A DNA stretch of 64,000 nucleotides, taken from NCBI GenBank assembly GCA_016946835.1, contig JACVTC010000058.1, positions 622,501-686,500 of the forward strand, given 5' to 3'. The stretch's first letter is position 1, and each line of letters opens with the position of its first letter. The notes beneath the pieces were generated by a model. It saw only the letters and a list, made by a program, of their open reading frames with translations, was not told the origin of the DNA and searched no databases. This stretch comes from Neocallimastix lanati (nom. inval.). Lineage: Eukaryota; Neocallimastigomycota; Neocallimastigomycetes; Neocallimastigales; Neocallimastigaceae. Position numbers and translations under genes: made by a program. Shown piece after piece: positions 39,535-51,561 of the stretch.

Positions 39535-41157
39535 ATAGTGACCCAACCTTCTATTTAGGAATGAATGCTATTCCTAAAGTTTCTAGTTATATTTATCTTG
39601 GTATTCCTTTTTCTGATGATCTCTTACTAGAACACATTATATCTCACATGCATTTTAAAGTTAGAAAATCCCTTCTTTCATTTACACATTTCTTCTCAAA
39701 TAAACTTATCCCTATTGAATACAAGAAAAAAGTTCTTCAATCCTTTGTTATTAGTAAAGTAATTTATTATTCTCCTTTACTTGGTTCAAACAAATCTAGA
39801 ACGGCCAGAATTCAAACATTAATTAATACTGGTCTATTTTGGTGTATCGGCTCATTCTCTAAAAATGGTAAAACAAGTTCAGAAGACAATGACTATATTA
39901 GACATAATTCTACTATGAGTACTTACGCTTTATCTCGAGATCTAATCATTCCTCCTATTGCTGGTGTCTGCGCAGCCTTACAGATTAAATCTTTTGCAAA
40001 ATAGAGTAAATCAAACTAAAGGATCTTATTAAATCTATTCCCAAAATGCATCATTATTCCTGGACTAAAGAATCAAGAACACTGTATAAAAAAATCAAAA
40101 AATATAAATGTGAAAAATATGACGATATTATAGAACGTTACTGGAAATCAGTTTCCAAATTTCAAGGTATTAAAGGTCAAAATTACGATCGTAATAAGTT
40201 CTCAAACAATAAAGCTATAATTATGCTTAGCTTAAAATATCCCCAATTCAACTTAGGGTTTTCGTGGATTATACGTTTACGCTGTGGTTATAAATACAAT
40301 ACTACTATTGCTATTAGAATGGGTAGAGTTTCAGAAGATTGTCCCAAGTCTTGCCCCTGTTGTGGCGAAGATAAACAATCTTTTGAACATTGGATTTTTA
40401 AATGCGATGCTCTTGCATCTTTTAGATGGAATTCTTTAAATTTCATCGATGATCTCTATGTTTTATTCCTTAGGAAGATTAGAGCGTTTAAATCCTCTTT
40501 CTTCCTATGACTCTATTTCTAATTTTGAAGATTATATCAATCATTATATATACTTGTTCCTTCTTGGTGGGACTTTAGTTTTAAATGAGCTACATTTCGA
40601 TAGTGGGGAACAGAGACAATTGAATGAACTACTTTTCAAAGGTTCATCTGAGTCACCTGTTCCAAAAATTGTGGGCTTGGCGGAATTCTTAACAAGTGCA
40701 ATACCTATCATAAGTAGTTCGTTTGAGCTATTATTTGATAGGTATTGCAAAATACCAAACTTATCCAAGAGCGTCGACGTCGTACTGATAAGGCATAATG
40801 ATAATACAGGATCGTCATCTATTTCTACGAAGGACGAATCTTGCCCTAGTAGTTCAATAAATGATGAATCCGGGGAGAGTTTAGTGGACACCACACTATC
40901 TATTTTAAAGATGTTACTTCTAGGTTTTATTTCTTTTTTATTTGTTAGGAAGGGAAAAATTCCCGCATAGTACAACTTGCCGAAATACATAGTATTTTCG
41001 ATCTTTTTTATTTTTTTATTTTTTTTATTTTTTAATTTTTTATTTTTAATTTCTAATGTACTTTTCACCTACATGTATTTTTTAAAATAAAATTTAATAA
41101 AGTTTTGGAAGTGTATTCTCTTCCCTGTCTAAAAAAAAAAAAAAAAAAAAAAAAAAA
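39535..41157 (+). mobile_element. LINE copy A (5'-truncated insertion into B)
   Basis: A truncated copy of the young LINE family, beginning inside the RT C-terminal half (TATAGTGACCCAACC, matching 43740 onward of copy C) and ending with the 3' UTR and a poly(A) of about 26. The 14-bp repeat TGTATATTTCAGTT lies at 39521-39534 and 41158-41171. Relative to C it has a TGG to TAG change at 40002-40004, a deletion just after, and a one-base insertion near 40490, so its frames 39535-40004, 40046-40510 and 40449-40970 are broken parts of one protein. Otherwise it is very similar to C, so it is young. Dead on arrival. Confidence 0.9.
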
Positions 41158-41496
41158 TGTATATTTCAGTTAGAGAGATATGTCAAAGAAGAAAATTTAA
41201 AGGAAATTTTACTTATCTTGCTTTTCTCGATCTTAAAAAAGCCTATGATTCAGTTCCTATCTTTAATATTTTGACCAAATTATATAACTTAGGAATTAGA
41301 GATAAATGTCATCTGTTTTTAAAGAATCTTTATCTATCCTCTAAAGCTCGTGCTTTTTTTAATGGTAATCTCTCAGAAGTATTTTCGATTAATCGTGGTG
41401 TTAGACAAGGATGCCCTCTATCTCCTATTTTATTCAATTTGTTCATTAATGATATACTGGATAATTGTGATAAGTATGGTGTATATTTCTCAATAA

Positions 41497-42498
41497 AAGC
41501 GAGATAGTATTTTGTATCTCAACTCTACTTTTAAACCTATATGTATCTGTCTACAAGAAACTGGAAAAAGTAAATATCTACCAAAAGATGTTTCATCACC
41601 TTTAATTCCATATTACAACTCAGTTTTCCTTAAAGCTAATCCTAAAACCCCTGGTATGAGAGGACTCTTTATTGGTGTTCATTCTTCGTGCTCTTTCTTC
41701 CAAGAACCGTTTTTATACAAATATATCATTTCAGTTAATATTACTTCTTTTTGGAATCAAAAATGTACTATTGGTAATATCTACTTCCCTCAAAGCAAAT
41801 GGAAGGAAGCAAGACTAGTTGCTTTTGATGAACTCTCTCAATGGTTACGTTTTCACAATAGAAAAAATGTTCCGGCTGTCCTAGTTGGTGACTTTAACAT
41901 GTCATTAAAGAAGATCAAAACATACATTTCAAATAATTTTCCTAATTGGTATATTGCTCCTTTATATGGTAATCAATTTACATATGCTAAAGGTACTAGA
42001 TCATCTTGCATTGATCATGTCATCTATAATGAGGCTTTGGCATCCCATATTAATAAAACCTCGGTTTGTACTTCGTTTTATGGTATTTCTGATCATAAAC
42101 CTATTTTACTTTCTTGCAACAAAGTTCTCTCCGATGGTTTTATAAGGCCTACTAAAGTTTCTAAATGGTCAACTCATATTTGTAAAACAAAAAATTCAGA
42201 TATTTTATCACATAATTATTTTTCAATCCTAGAAAATGACCTTGATTCTCATTACAATTCGCTTACGGCTGATGAAATGGTAGAAAAATTTATCAATACA
42301 GCAAATAATATCGGGAAAGATATTAAGGCTTTTATTCCAACAAATTTAAAGGGCTCTGCTTTTCATTGTCCTTATTACTTTAAAAACTATCTCATGAAAA
42401 ACATATTGCATTTCGGAATATTAAGCCTTACTTTAATTGTGAAAATGTTGATAATTACCTTGAACAATTTAATAAATATGAAAAACTTTGCAAATTAA
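41497..42498 (+). pseudogene. LINE C endonuclease domain (5'-truncated, frameshifted)
   Basis: An apurinic/apyrimidinic-type endonuclease domain of a non-LTR retrotransposon, which nicks target DNA to prime reverse transcription. Visible motifs in order: CLQET (metal-binding Glu), GNIYFPQ, VGDFNMS (catalytic Asp/Asn), SSCIDHVIYN and GISDHKPILL (catalytic Asp-His). The frame is open from 41497 but has no true start, since the insertion is truncated. It runs past a one-base deletion in an A tract at 42397-42401 and stops at 42498; in the next frame coding continues directly into the RT part. The two halves were one polyprotein. Confidence 0.88.
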
Positions 42499-45182
42499 TC
42501 AAGAAAACTAAGAGTAAATTTCGTTCTGCTAGATTTAAGGCTAATATAGTAAAAATAGGTAATTATTTTTTGAATAAAGATTTCAAAAATGGTTGGAGAT
42601 GTTTAAAGAAAATGGCTAAACCATCATATTCATCTACCTCCCTTACTTGCATTAAATCTAAGTTTGGTCAAGATATTATCTCTCCTTCAAAGCAATTAGA
42701 TAGATGGGCTGAATATTATAAAGATCTTGCTTCGGATCCCTCAGGTCACAGCCTTAATCGTAATTACTGGAATCATGCTTTAAGGAATATTAGTCTTAGA
42801 TCCACTACCTGGAATATAAATGGTCCTATTACGATTGAAGATATTAAAAAAACTATTTCATCGATGAAAAATAACAAAGCACCCGGCCCCGATGGTATTC
42901 CGATTGAATTCTACAAAGCTCTTTTTTGTAACGAAGAATTACTAGAATCACATCCTGCTGCTGGAAAGTGTCTAAAATTGATATTTAATAAAATATGGAA
43001 TGGGTCATTTCCTAAAAAATGGAACTCAGCTTCTATTGTATCAATTCCTAAGAAGGGTGACCTATCAGATTGTAGTAATTATCGAGGTATTTCTCTCATT
43101 AACGTTGGACTAAAAATCATTTCAAAAATTATAACAGATAGAATATCTACTTACGCACTCTCACACAATTTCATTAGACCTGAACAATTTGGATTTCGCA
43201 ACCGCGAAGAATGCATTAGTTTATTCATTTCCGTTAGAGAAATTTGTCAAAGAAGAAAATTCCAAGGAAAATTCACATATTTAGCTTTTTTAGATCTTAA
43301 AAAAGCTTATGATTCAGTTCCTATTTTTAACATTCTTACTAAATTATATCACTATGGAGTACGCGGTAAATGTTTTGATTTTCTTTGTAATTTATATACT
43401 TCATCTAAAGCACGTGCTCGATTTGCTTCAATGTTATCAAATGAATTTCCTATTAAAAGAGGTGTTCGTCAAGGTTGTCCTTTATCTCCAATCTTATTCA
43501 ATTTATTCATCAATGATATACTAAATGACTGTGAAAAGTATGGTGTTAATGTTGGAAGAAAAAAGTGTTGTGGTGGACTCTTTGCTGATGATGTTGTTCT
43601 CATTGCTCCAAGTGCAAAAAATTTAGAAAAATTATTAAAAAAGGTACATAAATGGGCTAATTTAAATGAAATGACTTTTGGTATTGAAAAGTGTGCAACT
43701 ATGGTTATAAAACCAATGAACTTCCAACCTCCTCCAAACTATAGTGATCCAACCTTCTATTTAGGAAAGAATGATATTCCTAAAGTTTCTAGTTATGTCT
43801 ATCTTGGTATTCCTTTTTCAGATGATCTCCTACTAGAACACATTATATCTCACATGCATTTTAAAGTTAGAAAATCCCTTCTTTCATTTACACGTTTCTT
43901 TTCAAATAAACTTATTCCTATTGTATACAAGAAAAAAGTTCTTCAATCCTTTGTTATTAGTAAAGTAATTTATTATTCTCCTTTACTTGGTTCAAACAAA
44001 TCTAGAACGGCTAGAATTCAAACATTAATTAATACTGGTCTATTTTGGTGTATCGGTTCCTTCTCTAAAAATGGTAAAACAAATACAGAAAACAATGACT
44101 ATATTAGACATAATTCAACAATGAGTACTTATGCTTTATCTCGAGATCTAAGCATCCCTCCTATTGCTGGTATCTGCGCAGCCTTACAGATTAAATCATT
44201 TGCAAAATGGAGTAAATCAAACTGTATCATAAAGGATCTTATTAAATCTATTCCCAAAATGCCTTATTATTCCTGGACTAAAGAATCTAGAACACTATAT
44301 AAAAAAATCAAAAAATATAAATGTGTAAAATATGACGATATTATAGAACGTTACTGGAAATCAGTTTCCAGATTTCAAGGTATTAAAGGTCAAAACTACG
44401 ATAGTAACAAGTTCTCAAACAATAAAGCTATAATAATGCTTAGCTTAAAATATCCCCAATTCAACTTAGGATTTTCGTGGATTATACGTTTACGCTGTGG
44501 TTATAAATACAATACTACTATTGCTATTAGAATGGGTAGAGTTTCAGAAGATTGTCCAAAGTCCTGCCCATGTTGTGGTGAAGGTAATCAATCTTTTGAA
44601 CATTGGATTTTTAAATGCGATGCTCTTGCATCTTTTAGATGGAATTCTTTAAATTTCATCGATGATCTCTATGTTTTATTCCTTAGGAAGATTAGAGCGT
44701 TTAATCCTCTTTCTTCCTATGACTCTATTTCTGATTTTGAAGATTATATCAATCATTATATATACTTGTTCCTTCTTGGTGGGACTTTAGTTTTAAATGA
44801 ACTACATTTCGATAGTGGGGAACAGAGACATTTAAATGAACTACTTTTCAAAGGTTCATCTGAGTCACCTGTTCCAAAAATTGTGGGCTTGGCGGAATTC
44901 TTAACAAATGCAATACCTATCATAAGTAGTTCGTTTGAGCTATTATTTGATAGGTATTGCAAAATATCAAACTTAACCAAGAGCGTCGACGTCGTACTGA
45001 TAAGGCATAATGATAATACAGGATTATCATCTATTACTACGAAGGGTGATTCTCGCCCTAGTAGCTCAATAAATGATGAATCCGGGGAGAGTTTAGTGGA
45101 CACCACACTATCTATTTTAAGGATGTTACTTCTAAATTTTATTTCTTTTTTATTTGATAGGAAGGGTAAAATTCCCGCATAG
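42403..45182 (+). pseudogene. LINE C reverse transcriptase and C-terminal zinc motif
   Basis: The continuation of the endonuclease frame after the one-base shift at 42397-42401; the longest internal stretch starts at an alternative codon at 42570 and is open for 870 codons to TAG at 45180-45182. RT motifs: NNKAPGPDGIPIEF, SIPKKGDLSDCSNYRG, LAFLDLKKAYDSVP (motif A Asp), RGVRQGCPLSPILFNLFIND (motif B), GLFADDVVL (catalytic Asp pair) and YVYLGIPF. The C-terminal Cys/His motif is CPKSCPCCGE ... HWIFKC. The domain is complete and intact apart from its loss of the upstream frame, so this family was active recently. Clade is uncertain; the EN-RT layout suits the L1/CRE-like groups. Confidence 0.9.
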
Positions 45183-47065
45183 TACAACTTGCCGAAATAC
45201 ATAGAATTTTCGAGCTTTTTTATTTTTTATTTTTTATTTTTTAATTTTTTATTTTTAATTTCTAATGTACTTTTCACCTACATGTATTTTTTAAAATAAA
45301 ATTTAATAAAGTTTTTGGAAGTGTATTCTCTTCCCTGTCTAAAAAAAAAAAAAAAAAAAAAATATTTCTCAATATTGTTGTGGTGGACTTTTTGCGGATG
45401 ATATTGTTTTAGTTGCTCTATCTAAACAAGCTCTTAAGAAAATTTTGAATAAAGTTCATGAATGGGCTATTAAAAATGAAATGACTTTTGGAATTAATAA
45501 GTGTGCTACTCTTGTTGTAAAACCAATTAACTTTGTTAAACCGATAAATTATGAAGATCCATCTTTCTTTATTGGTAGTAAAAAATTACCTAAAACTGAC
45601 AACTATACCTATCTTGGTATTCCTTTTGATGAATCTTTATCACTGAAACTTATACAATCCAAATTAAACAGTAATTTAAATGTTAAGTTAAATTTGTACT
45701 TTCGATTTCTTATTAATAAATCTGTTCCTCTTCTTGAAGAAATATGTTTTAATTTCGTTTATTCTTAGTCTTGTTATATATTATGCTCCTCTATTTGGTT
45801 CAAATAAGAGCAGATGTTCTAAAGCTCAAAAAATTATTAATAGAGGACTTTATTGGAGTTACGGATTTAAATATCGCGATTCTTCTGTTAGTCTCTATAA
45901 TATTACTCGTGAATTGAGAATACCTCCTCTTTCAGCTGTCTGTGCTATATCTCAATTACGTTGCTTTAGAAAATGGAAAAACTCATCATGTATTATTAAT
46001 CATCTCACTAATAATATTCCTACTATGTCACATTACTCATGGACTAAAGAATCAAGGACTTTGGATAAGAAATTAAATGGTAAGAAAACAAGTGAAATAA
46101 AAAAGTTTTATTGGGAAAGAGATGTCTTCAAACCCTCAAAAGCTAAAAAAGCAATTATTTACAAGGAGAATGATTTTGGATTTATTTCAGAAATCAGAAA
46201 CATAACATTTCAATATCCTAAGTATCAGTTGGGATTCTTTTGGATTTCTCGAATTAGGTGTGGTTTTAAATTCGACATTAGTATTTCCATTAAAAGAAAA
46301 ATCGTCTCAGAAGATTGCCCTAAATGTTGCCCTTGTTGTGGTGTTAGTGTACCTATCTTTTCTCACTGGATCTTTGCCTGTAAAGTATTGGAATTTTACA
46401 GAAATAAATCTTTACCTTTTCTAGATGATCTCTTTTTGAAGTTTGCAATGATAATTGAACAAAAATCCTTGGATGTTTCTTTAGAATTCAGAAAAGGATT
46501 ATGATAATAATATTTATTATTTTATATTGAATGCTCTTCTTGGCAGGCGTTCAATATATGAAAAAGATTAAAGTTAATGATGGGGAACAAAGACAATTAG
46601 TTGATAATATTTTTAAACAAAGTTCAACTTCGTCAACTGTTCCGTATTTCTGTTGTGGGGATTGCAGAGTTTTTAACAAACGTAATACCATTAATTTGTC
46701 GATCTTTTAGTTTGATGATGAAATGGTATTCCGTTGAATCTATCGTTGCCAAGAGCGTCGACGTCGAAATGATAAGGCTTGGATTTTCACCTTCCGGTGA
46801 AAAATCTGATACAGATTCATTTGATAACATTAATACTGAAATTATTACTCGCAATAATGGACGCGGTATTATCATCGATGAATGAGAAAAGTTAGAAACA
46901 GTTGCTTCTAACATACTTTTATAGTTATATAATATATAATATTTCATTTTATTTATTTTATTTTTTATTTTTTATTTTTTTTTTTTTTATTTAAATCATG
47001 TAATTTTATTATCATTATAAATTAAGTAAAGTTATTTTCTAAGTCTAAAAAAAAAAAAAAAAAAA

Positions 47066-48279
47066 TACTCAGAAATTAATTAATAAAGAATTAAGATGAA
47101 TTGCAGGTTTACATAAAGCCAAATCTTTTATTACTGTATATTCTATTTCAAAAGATTTAAATATTCCTCCATTGTCAGCTAAGTGTGCTTTGTCTCAAGT
47201 CAAATGTTTTGATAAATGGAAAGATTTAAATTGTATTATTTCCTATTTAGTTAATAATATTTCAAAATCTAGAAAATATACATGGAAGAAAGAAAGTAGA
47301 ACTCATAAACCTAAACTAGAGAAAAGAGGTAATAACGATAAAGAAATAAAGGATTTTTTATTGGAAAAGAGATATGAAAATCAATTCTATTAAAGCTATA
47401 TTTTATGACAAAAAACAGATTCGAAGAAACATCAGATTTTATAAAACTTCGCTATGAATATCCTGATTTTTCATATAATTTCTATTGAGAGGATATAGAT
47501 TAGATGCTAGAATTGCTAAAGCTGAAAAAACAATAGATCAAGTGTGTCCTAATTTTTGTCCCTGTTGTAAAAGTAATAAACAATGGATAAGGCATTGGTT
47601 AATTGATTGTTCCTTTTTTTAATAATATTCCTTGTAAAGTCAATGATAAAGTTTTTTTTCTTATATAACGCTTTTAACAGTGGCAACCTAACAATTGATA
47701 ACGTTAATATTAATAGTAATAATGATAATAGTAACAGTAATAATAGTAATAGTAATAATAGTAATAATATTAATAGTAATAATATTAATAGTAATAATAG
47801 TTATAATAATAATAGCTATAATAATAATAGTTATAATAATATTAGTAATAGTTTTATTAGTAGTGCTAGTAATAGTATTGAAAATAATTTGTATGTTGAT
47901 TTTAGTGTGTGTAAAAAAGTATTTAATTTCTTTTTTTGGGGAAGAAGTATTAATAACAGTACAAGGAAATGGAAGGATCTATATAAGTACCTGATGAAAT
48001 CAGGTGCTTATTCTGATACTCCATTCTTGGTATTTACTGCGGCTCTTCTTCAATCGATTATACCTACATTATCATACAGTAGTATGATAATGTCCTTGGG
48101 AAGTCTTACTGATATTAATTAAGTGAAGCTAGAATACATCATATACCATTATTTTATTTTTATTTTGTATTTTTTGTTTATTCTTTTATCTTTATTTTTC
48201 TTTTTATTAAATGTATTTTATTAACTATTTAATTAATAAAGATGAAACAATTTTTGCTGCCATTAAAAAAAAAAAAAAA
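47066..48279 (+). mobile_element. LINE copy D (older, decayed 3' half)
   Basis: Starts within RT C-terminal sequence (KLINKELR then GLHKAKSF, DLNIPPLSAKCALSQVKCFDKWKDLNCII) and proceeds through broken frames to the Cys motif CPNFCPCCK ... IRHWLIDC (about 47550-47612). Next comes an Asn/Ser-codon microsatellite (47695-47870) and a tail frame to 48122 (WGRSINNSTRKWKDLYKYL ... SLGSLTDIN). It ends in an A/T-rich 3' UTR and a poly(A) of 14 at 48266-48279. Clearly related to B but more diverged. Non-functional. Confidence 0.75.
47695..47875 (+). repeat. (AATAGT)n-type repeat inside LINE D
   Basis: About 180 bp of AAT/AGT codon alternation, reading as Asn/Ser repeats in the D frame; A and C lack it at this position. 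Confidence 0.85.
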
Positions 48280-48389
48280 TTGAGGGCTGACTTCCTTCTT
48301 GGTGAAAGAGATGCAGACATTATTGATTTAAATTAAAAAATGGAATGAGATGTTTTGTTTAAGAACCAAATTATTCCTGGTTTCGATCA
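48280..48389. other. Short unassigned spacer in LINE cluster
   Basis: TGAGGGCTGACTTCC and following has more G+C than intergenic DNA and is probably older retroelement sequence. Not identified. Confidence 0.3.
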
Positions 48390-48555
48390 ATGAATGGGAA
48401 AAGTTAGAAATTATTGCTTCTAACCCACTTTTATAATTATATAATATATAGTATTTTATTTCATGTATTTTATTTTTCATTTAAATCATGTAATTTTATT
48501 ATTATTATAAATTATATAAAATTATTCTCTAAGTCTAAAAAAAAAAAAAAAAATG
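48390..48555 (+). mobile_element. LINE copy E (B-type 3' end only)
   Basis: Matches the B 3' end from GATGAATGAGAAAAGTTAG through TTGCTTCTAAC and ATTTAAATCATGTAATTTTATT to CTAAGTCT and poly(A) (48537-48553). A heavily 5'-truncated copy of the B subfamily; no target duplication was resolved. Confidence 0.75.
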
Positions 48556-48943
48556 TATTCAAAAACACCATTCTAGGTGCAATCTACGGCTCTCTTTACG
48601 GAAATTATGCTTAGGGCTAGTACTCGCCAAGGGATGCAATTTCGACATAAATGCAAACTAACTAGAAGCGTCAACAAGTAATATGGAAGTGAGGTTTGTT
48701 GCATATAAACTTTTTTTCTGAATTTATTTATATACTCTATTTTGAATATTAGTTTTTATTTTGAATATTAGTTTTTATTTCACGTTACTATTTTAAATAT
48801 TATTATGCTCTAATTGGACAAATAATATTGATTTTTTTATTAATTTTGTATTTTTTTTTTTTAATAAAATATATTCATGTAATTTATAAATGAATAAATA
48901 AATAAGGTTAAAAGCTCATAATAATTGAAGCTTTAAAAAAAAA
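48556..48943 (+). mobile_element. Possible LINE 3' tail F (different subfamily)
   Basis: A patch with more G+C reads RASTRQGMQFRHKCKLTRSVNK then stop, loosely like the C-terminus of the other copies (LTKSVDV). It is followed by an A/T-rich tail ending TTCATGTAATTTATAAATGAA and a short poly(A) near 48933-48942. The tail resembles a remnant near 16990. Assignment is tentative. Confidence 0.4.
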
Positions 48944-48949
48944 TCCAAA

Positions 48950-49637
48950 GAATACAGGGTTCTTTCTGATTATATCATTAGTATTAAGGGAAATAGATTT
49001 AAAAATTTGATTTATTCCATGGATTTTTTTTTTATAGAACGACCCTCAAAGTGGTTGTTCTGGACTAAAGAAAATCTCTAAACCTTCTTTCTCACTTTCC
49101 TAATAACCTGTATACATTAAAAATAAATTAGGTAATGCTTTTAGTATCTCAAGAAGATCTACTCAACCGTTTTAACTCAATGAAGAACTTACTTTTGATA
49201 TAACCAGCCATAGTCTTAATGAAAATTATTGAATAGGAATACTAAATAATTTTTCTTCTCCTCAGGAATCACGGTATATTTTATCAACCAATTTCAATGT
49301 CAGAAATTCACTCTACTGCTTTTTTTTTTTCAATGAAAAATAATAAAGCACCTGGTCCTAATGGTAGACCAACATAATTTTTTAAAGCATTTTCTAACTC
49401 TGAGAGTATTCTTCTCATGATGATACCAATCATGAAGTTACTTATTCCAATTATACAGAATGTCTATTTTTATTATTTAATAAAATAATAATGAAATAAA
49501 ATTCATTATTCCTGATGAATAATGGAATTCTCCTTCTATTGTTTCAATTCTTAAGAAAGAAAATCTTTCAGACTTATTTTATATCTTCCTAAATAATGCA
49601 ATAGAAGTGTATTCTCTTGTCAATAAAAAAAAAAAAA
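48950..49637 (+). mobile_element. LINE copy G (decayed RT N-terminal region)
   Basis: Broken frames give RPSKWLFWTKENL, then SMKNNKAPGPNGRPT (about 49332-49376; compare SMKNNKAPGPDGIP in C) and SILKKENLSDL (about 49545-49575), with several stops and shifts. It ends abruptly in the A/C-type 3' terminus GAAGTGTATTCTCTTGTC and poly(A) at 49622-49637, so it is internally deleted. Non-functional. Confidence 0.75.
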
Positions 49638-49639
49638 AT

Positions 49640-51561
49640 TATTTCTTCCATTTTAAAGAAAGATTAATAATAGTTTTTCCTATTGCTATTATTTTATTAT
49701 TATTATTGTTATTACTATTATTTTTGTTATTACTATTGTATTTTACTATTATAATTTTTATATATCTTATTTTCATGTATTTTTTTAATAAATATTATTA
49801 AATAAAGTTTAAAAAAAATATATAAATTTTTTTATATATATTTTTATAATTTGAAAATATAAATTAATTTATTTTATTTTAAAATATTTTATGATTATAT
49901 TAATATATATCTATTTATATATTTATATATCTATTTTGTTATAATTAAATATAACAGAAATATATATATATTTTAATTTTTATATTTAATAAATATTCTA
50001 ATTTATTTCTGTATTATGTATTTTTAATAATTATAGAAATAATCTTTTACGCTTTTTTATTAATTTTTTTTATTAGAGTATTCTATAAAAGATAAAATAT
50101 TAATTTCAATTTTTATCCTTTAAATTATCTTCTAGTAGTGGCTACAATACACTTTTTTTTTTTTTTTTTTTTTTTTTTTGAATATATTTAAAGATATTAA
50201 ATAGTAGTCATATTTAATATAACTTATTAGTAAACATTTTTATCATATCAAATATATTTAATATTTTATAATTTGTTAATACAATAATAGAATATATTTT
50301 TATACATATTAAATGAATATTTTATTATAAAATATAAAATATAAAATATAAAATATAAAATATAAAATATGAAAATATAAAATATAAAATATAAAATATA
50401 AAATATAAAATATAAAATATGAAAATATAAAATATGAAAATATAAAATATAAAATATAAAATATAAAATATAAAATATAAAATATAAAATATAAAATATA
50501 AAATATAAAATATAAAATATAAAATATAAAATATAAAATATAAAATATAAAATATAAAATATAAAATATAAAATATAAATTTTTTTTTTTTTTTTTTTAA
50601 ATTATATGATATCTTTGTTATCTTAATAATTATTAAAACTGTCAAATATAATAATATTTGATTATTATAGTTTTTTTTTTTTTATTAATTATAAAAAATG
50701 TCAAAATATATATTTTTTTTTTAATTTTTTTAAAAGACTATTCTTAAAGAATATTTTTTTTTGTTTTATTTTAAATTTATCATATTTTAGTGGCTATAAT
50801 ATAAAATTTAATATTTAAATAAAATTTTTAAATATTAATTCTTAATTAGTTCTTAGCAAATATTTTTAATATTTATTTATTTAATATTATATATTTTATA
50901 TTATATTTGTAATTAACTGGTTGTTAAAAAAAAAATTAAAATTATTAGAAATATCGTTTAATATTTATTAATTGTGTAACTCTATTTAAAACCTAATGAA
51001 AGATTGTCATTTTTTTTATGCATATATATTATAAATTAAAATTATTATATAATATTATTAAATATATATATATTAATTTAGTAGTATTATATATATATAA
51101 TATTTAATAATATCAATTTTTTTTACTATTTTTTTTTATTTGACATACTGATATAAAAGCATATTAAATATATATAATATTAAATATATATAATATTTAA
51201 TAATATTTTATATTTTCAACATTTTTACTAATTTTTGTTATTTGACATTCTGATATAAACTACAGAACTATTGTTATTTTTTTTTTTTTTTGAAAAATAT
51301 TCAGAATAATTTATTATAAATAATTTCAAATTTATAATTTTGATTATTAAAAAATAAAAATATAAATTATATATAAACCAGAAATTATTAATTATTTAAA
51401 AGAATCAATAGTAAATATATAAAAAATAATAAAAAAGATTAAAAAAAATAAAATAAAAATAAAAATAAAAATAATAATTTATAAAATTAATTTAAACAAT
51501 ACAAAGTTATAATTACGAAAAAAAAGAAAAAAAAAAATAAAAAAAATAAAAATCATATAAA
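49640..51561. other. A/T-rich spacer
   Basis: No gene seen apart from the minisatellite listed separately. Related blocks such as TATTTGACATACTGATATAAA (51138-51158) and TTATTTGACATTCTGATATAAA (51238-51259) indicate a local duplication with roughly 100-bp spacing. Confidence 0.5.
50322..50579. repeat. (AAAATAT)n minisatellite
   Basis: About 35 tandem copies of the 7-bp unit AAAATAT with a few GAAAATAT variants, followed by a T run. Confidence 0.92.

Larger units (their letters stand above)
41496..45361 (+). mobile_element. LINE copy C (near full EN-RT region, inserted into B)
   Basis: The most complete copy: about 3.9 kb from inside the endonuclease domain to a poly(A) of about 21 (45341-45361). 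The 13-bp repeat ATATTTCTCAATA flanks it (41483-41495 and 45362-45374), proving insertion into element B. It lacks the 5' UTR, any ORF1 and the first residues of the endonuclease. The 3' UTR (45183-45340) is the same as in copy A and in the fragment at 16.5 kb. Coding parts are described separately. Confidence 0.92.
39372..47065 (+). mobile_element. LINE copy B (older host element, interrupted twice)
   Basis: Three separated pieces read as one element: 39372-39534, 41158-41495 and 45362-47065. Together they give RT text NYRGISLINVGLKIISKI ... ECISLYISV / REICQRRKF ... YDSVP ... RGVRQGCPLSP ... DKYGVYFS / CCGGLFADDIVLVA ... YLGIPFDE, then the C-terminal Cys/His motif CPKCCPCCG and SHWIFAC. The breaks correspond exactly to insertions A and C, each bordered by a target duplication. 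B is diverged from A and C, is 5' truncated inside RT, has frameshifts near 45745 and 46500-46640, and ends in its own 3' UTR (TTTTCTAAGTCT) and poly(A) at 47047-47065. Non-functional. Confidence 0.88.

Noticed and set aside
40544-41068. 174-codon minus-strand frame (and the similar one at 44756-45202)
   Set aside because: Both are antisense to the C-terminal part of LINE copies A and C, and they exist in both only because the copies are near-identical.
50325-50645. 106-codon Ile/Phe/Leu/Tyr frame on the minus strand
   Set aside because: It is a translation of the 7-bp AAAATAT minisatellite.
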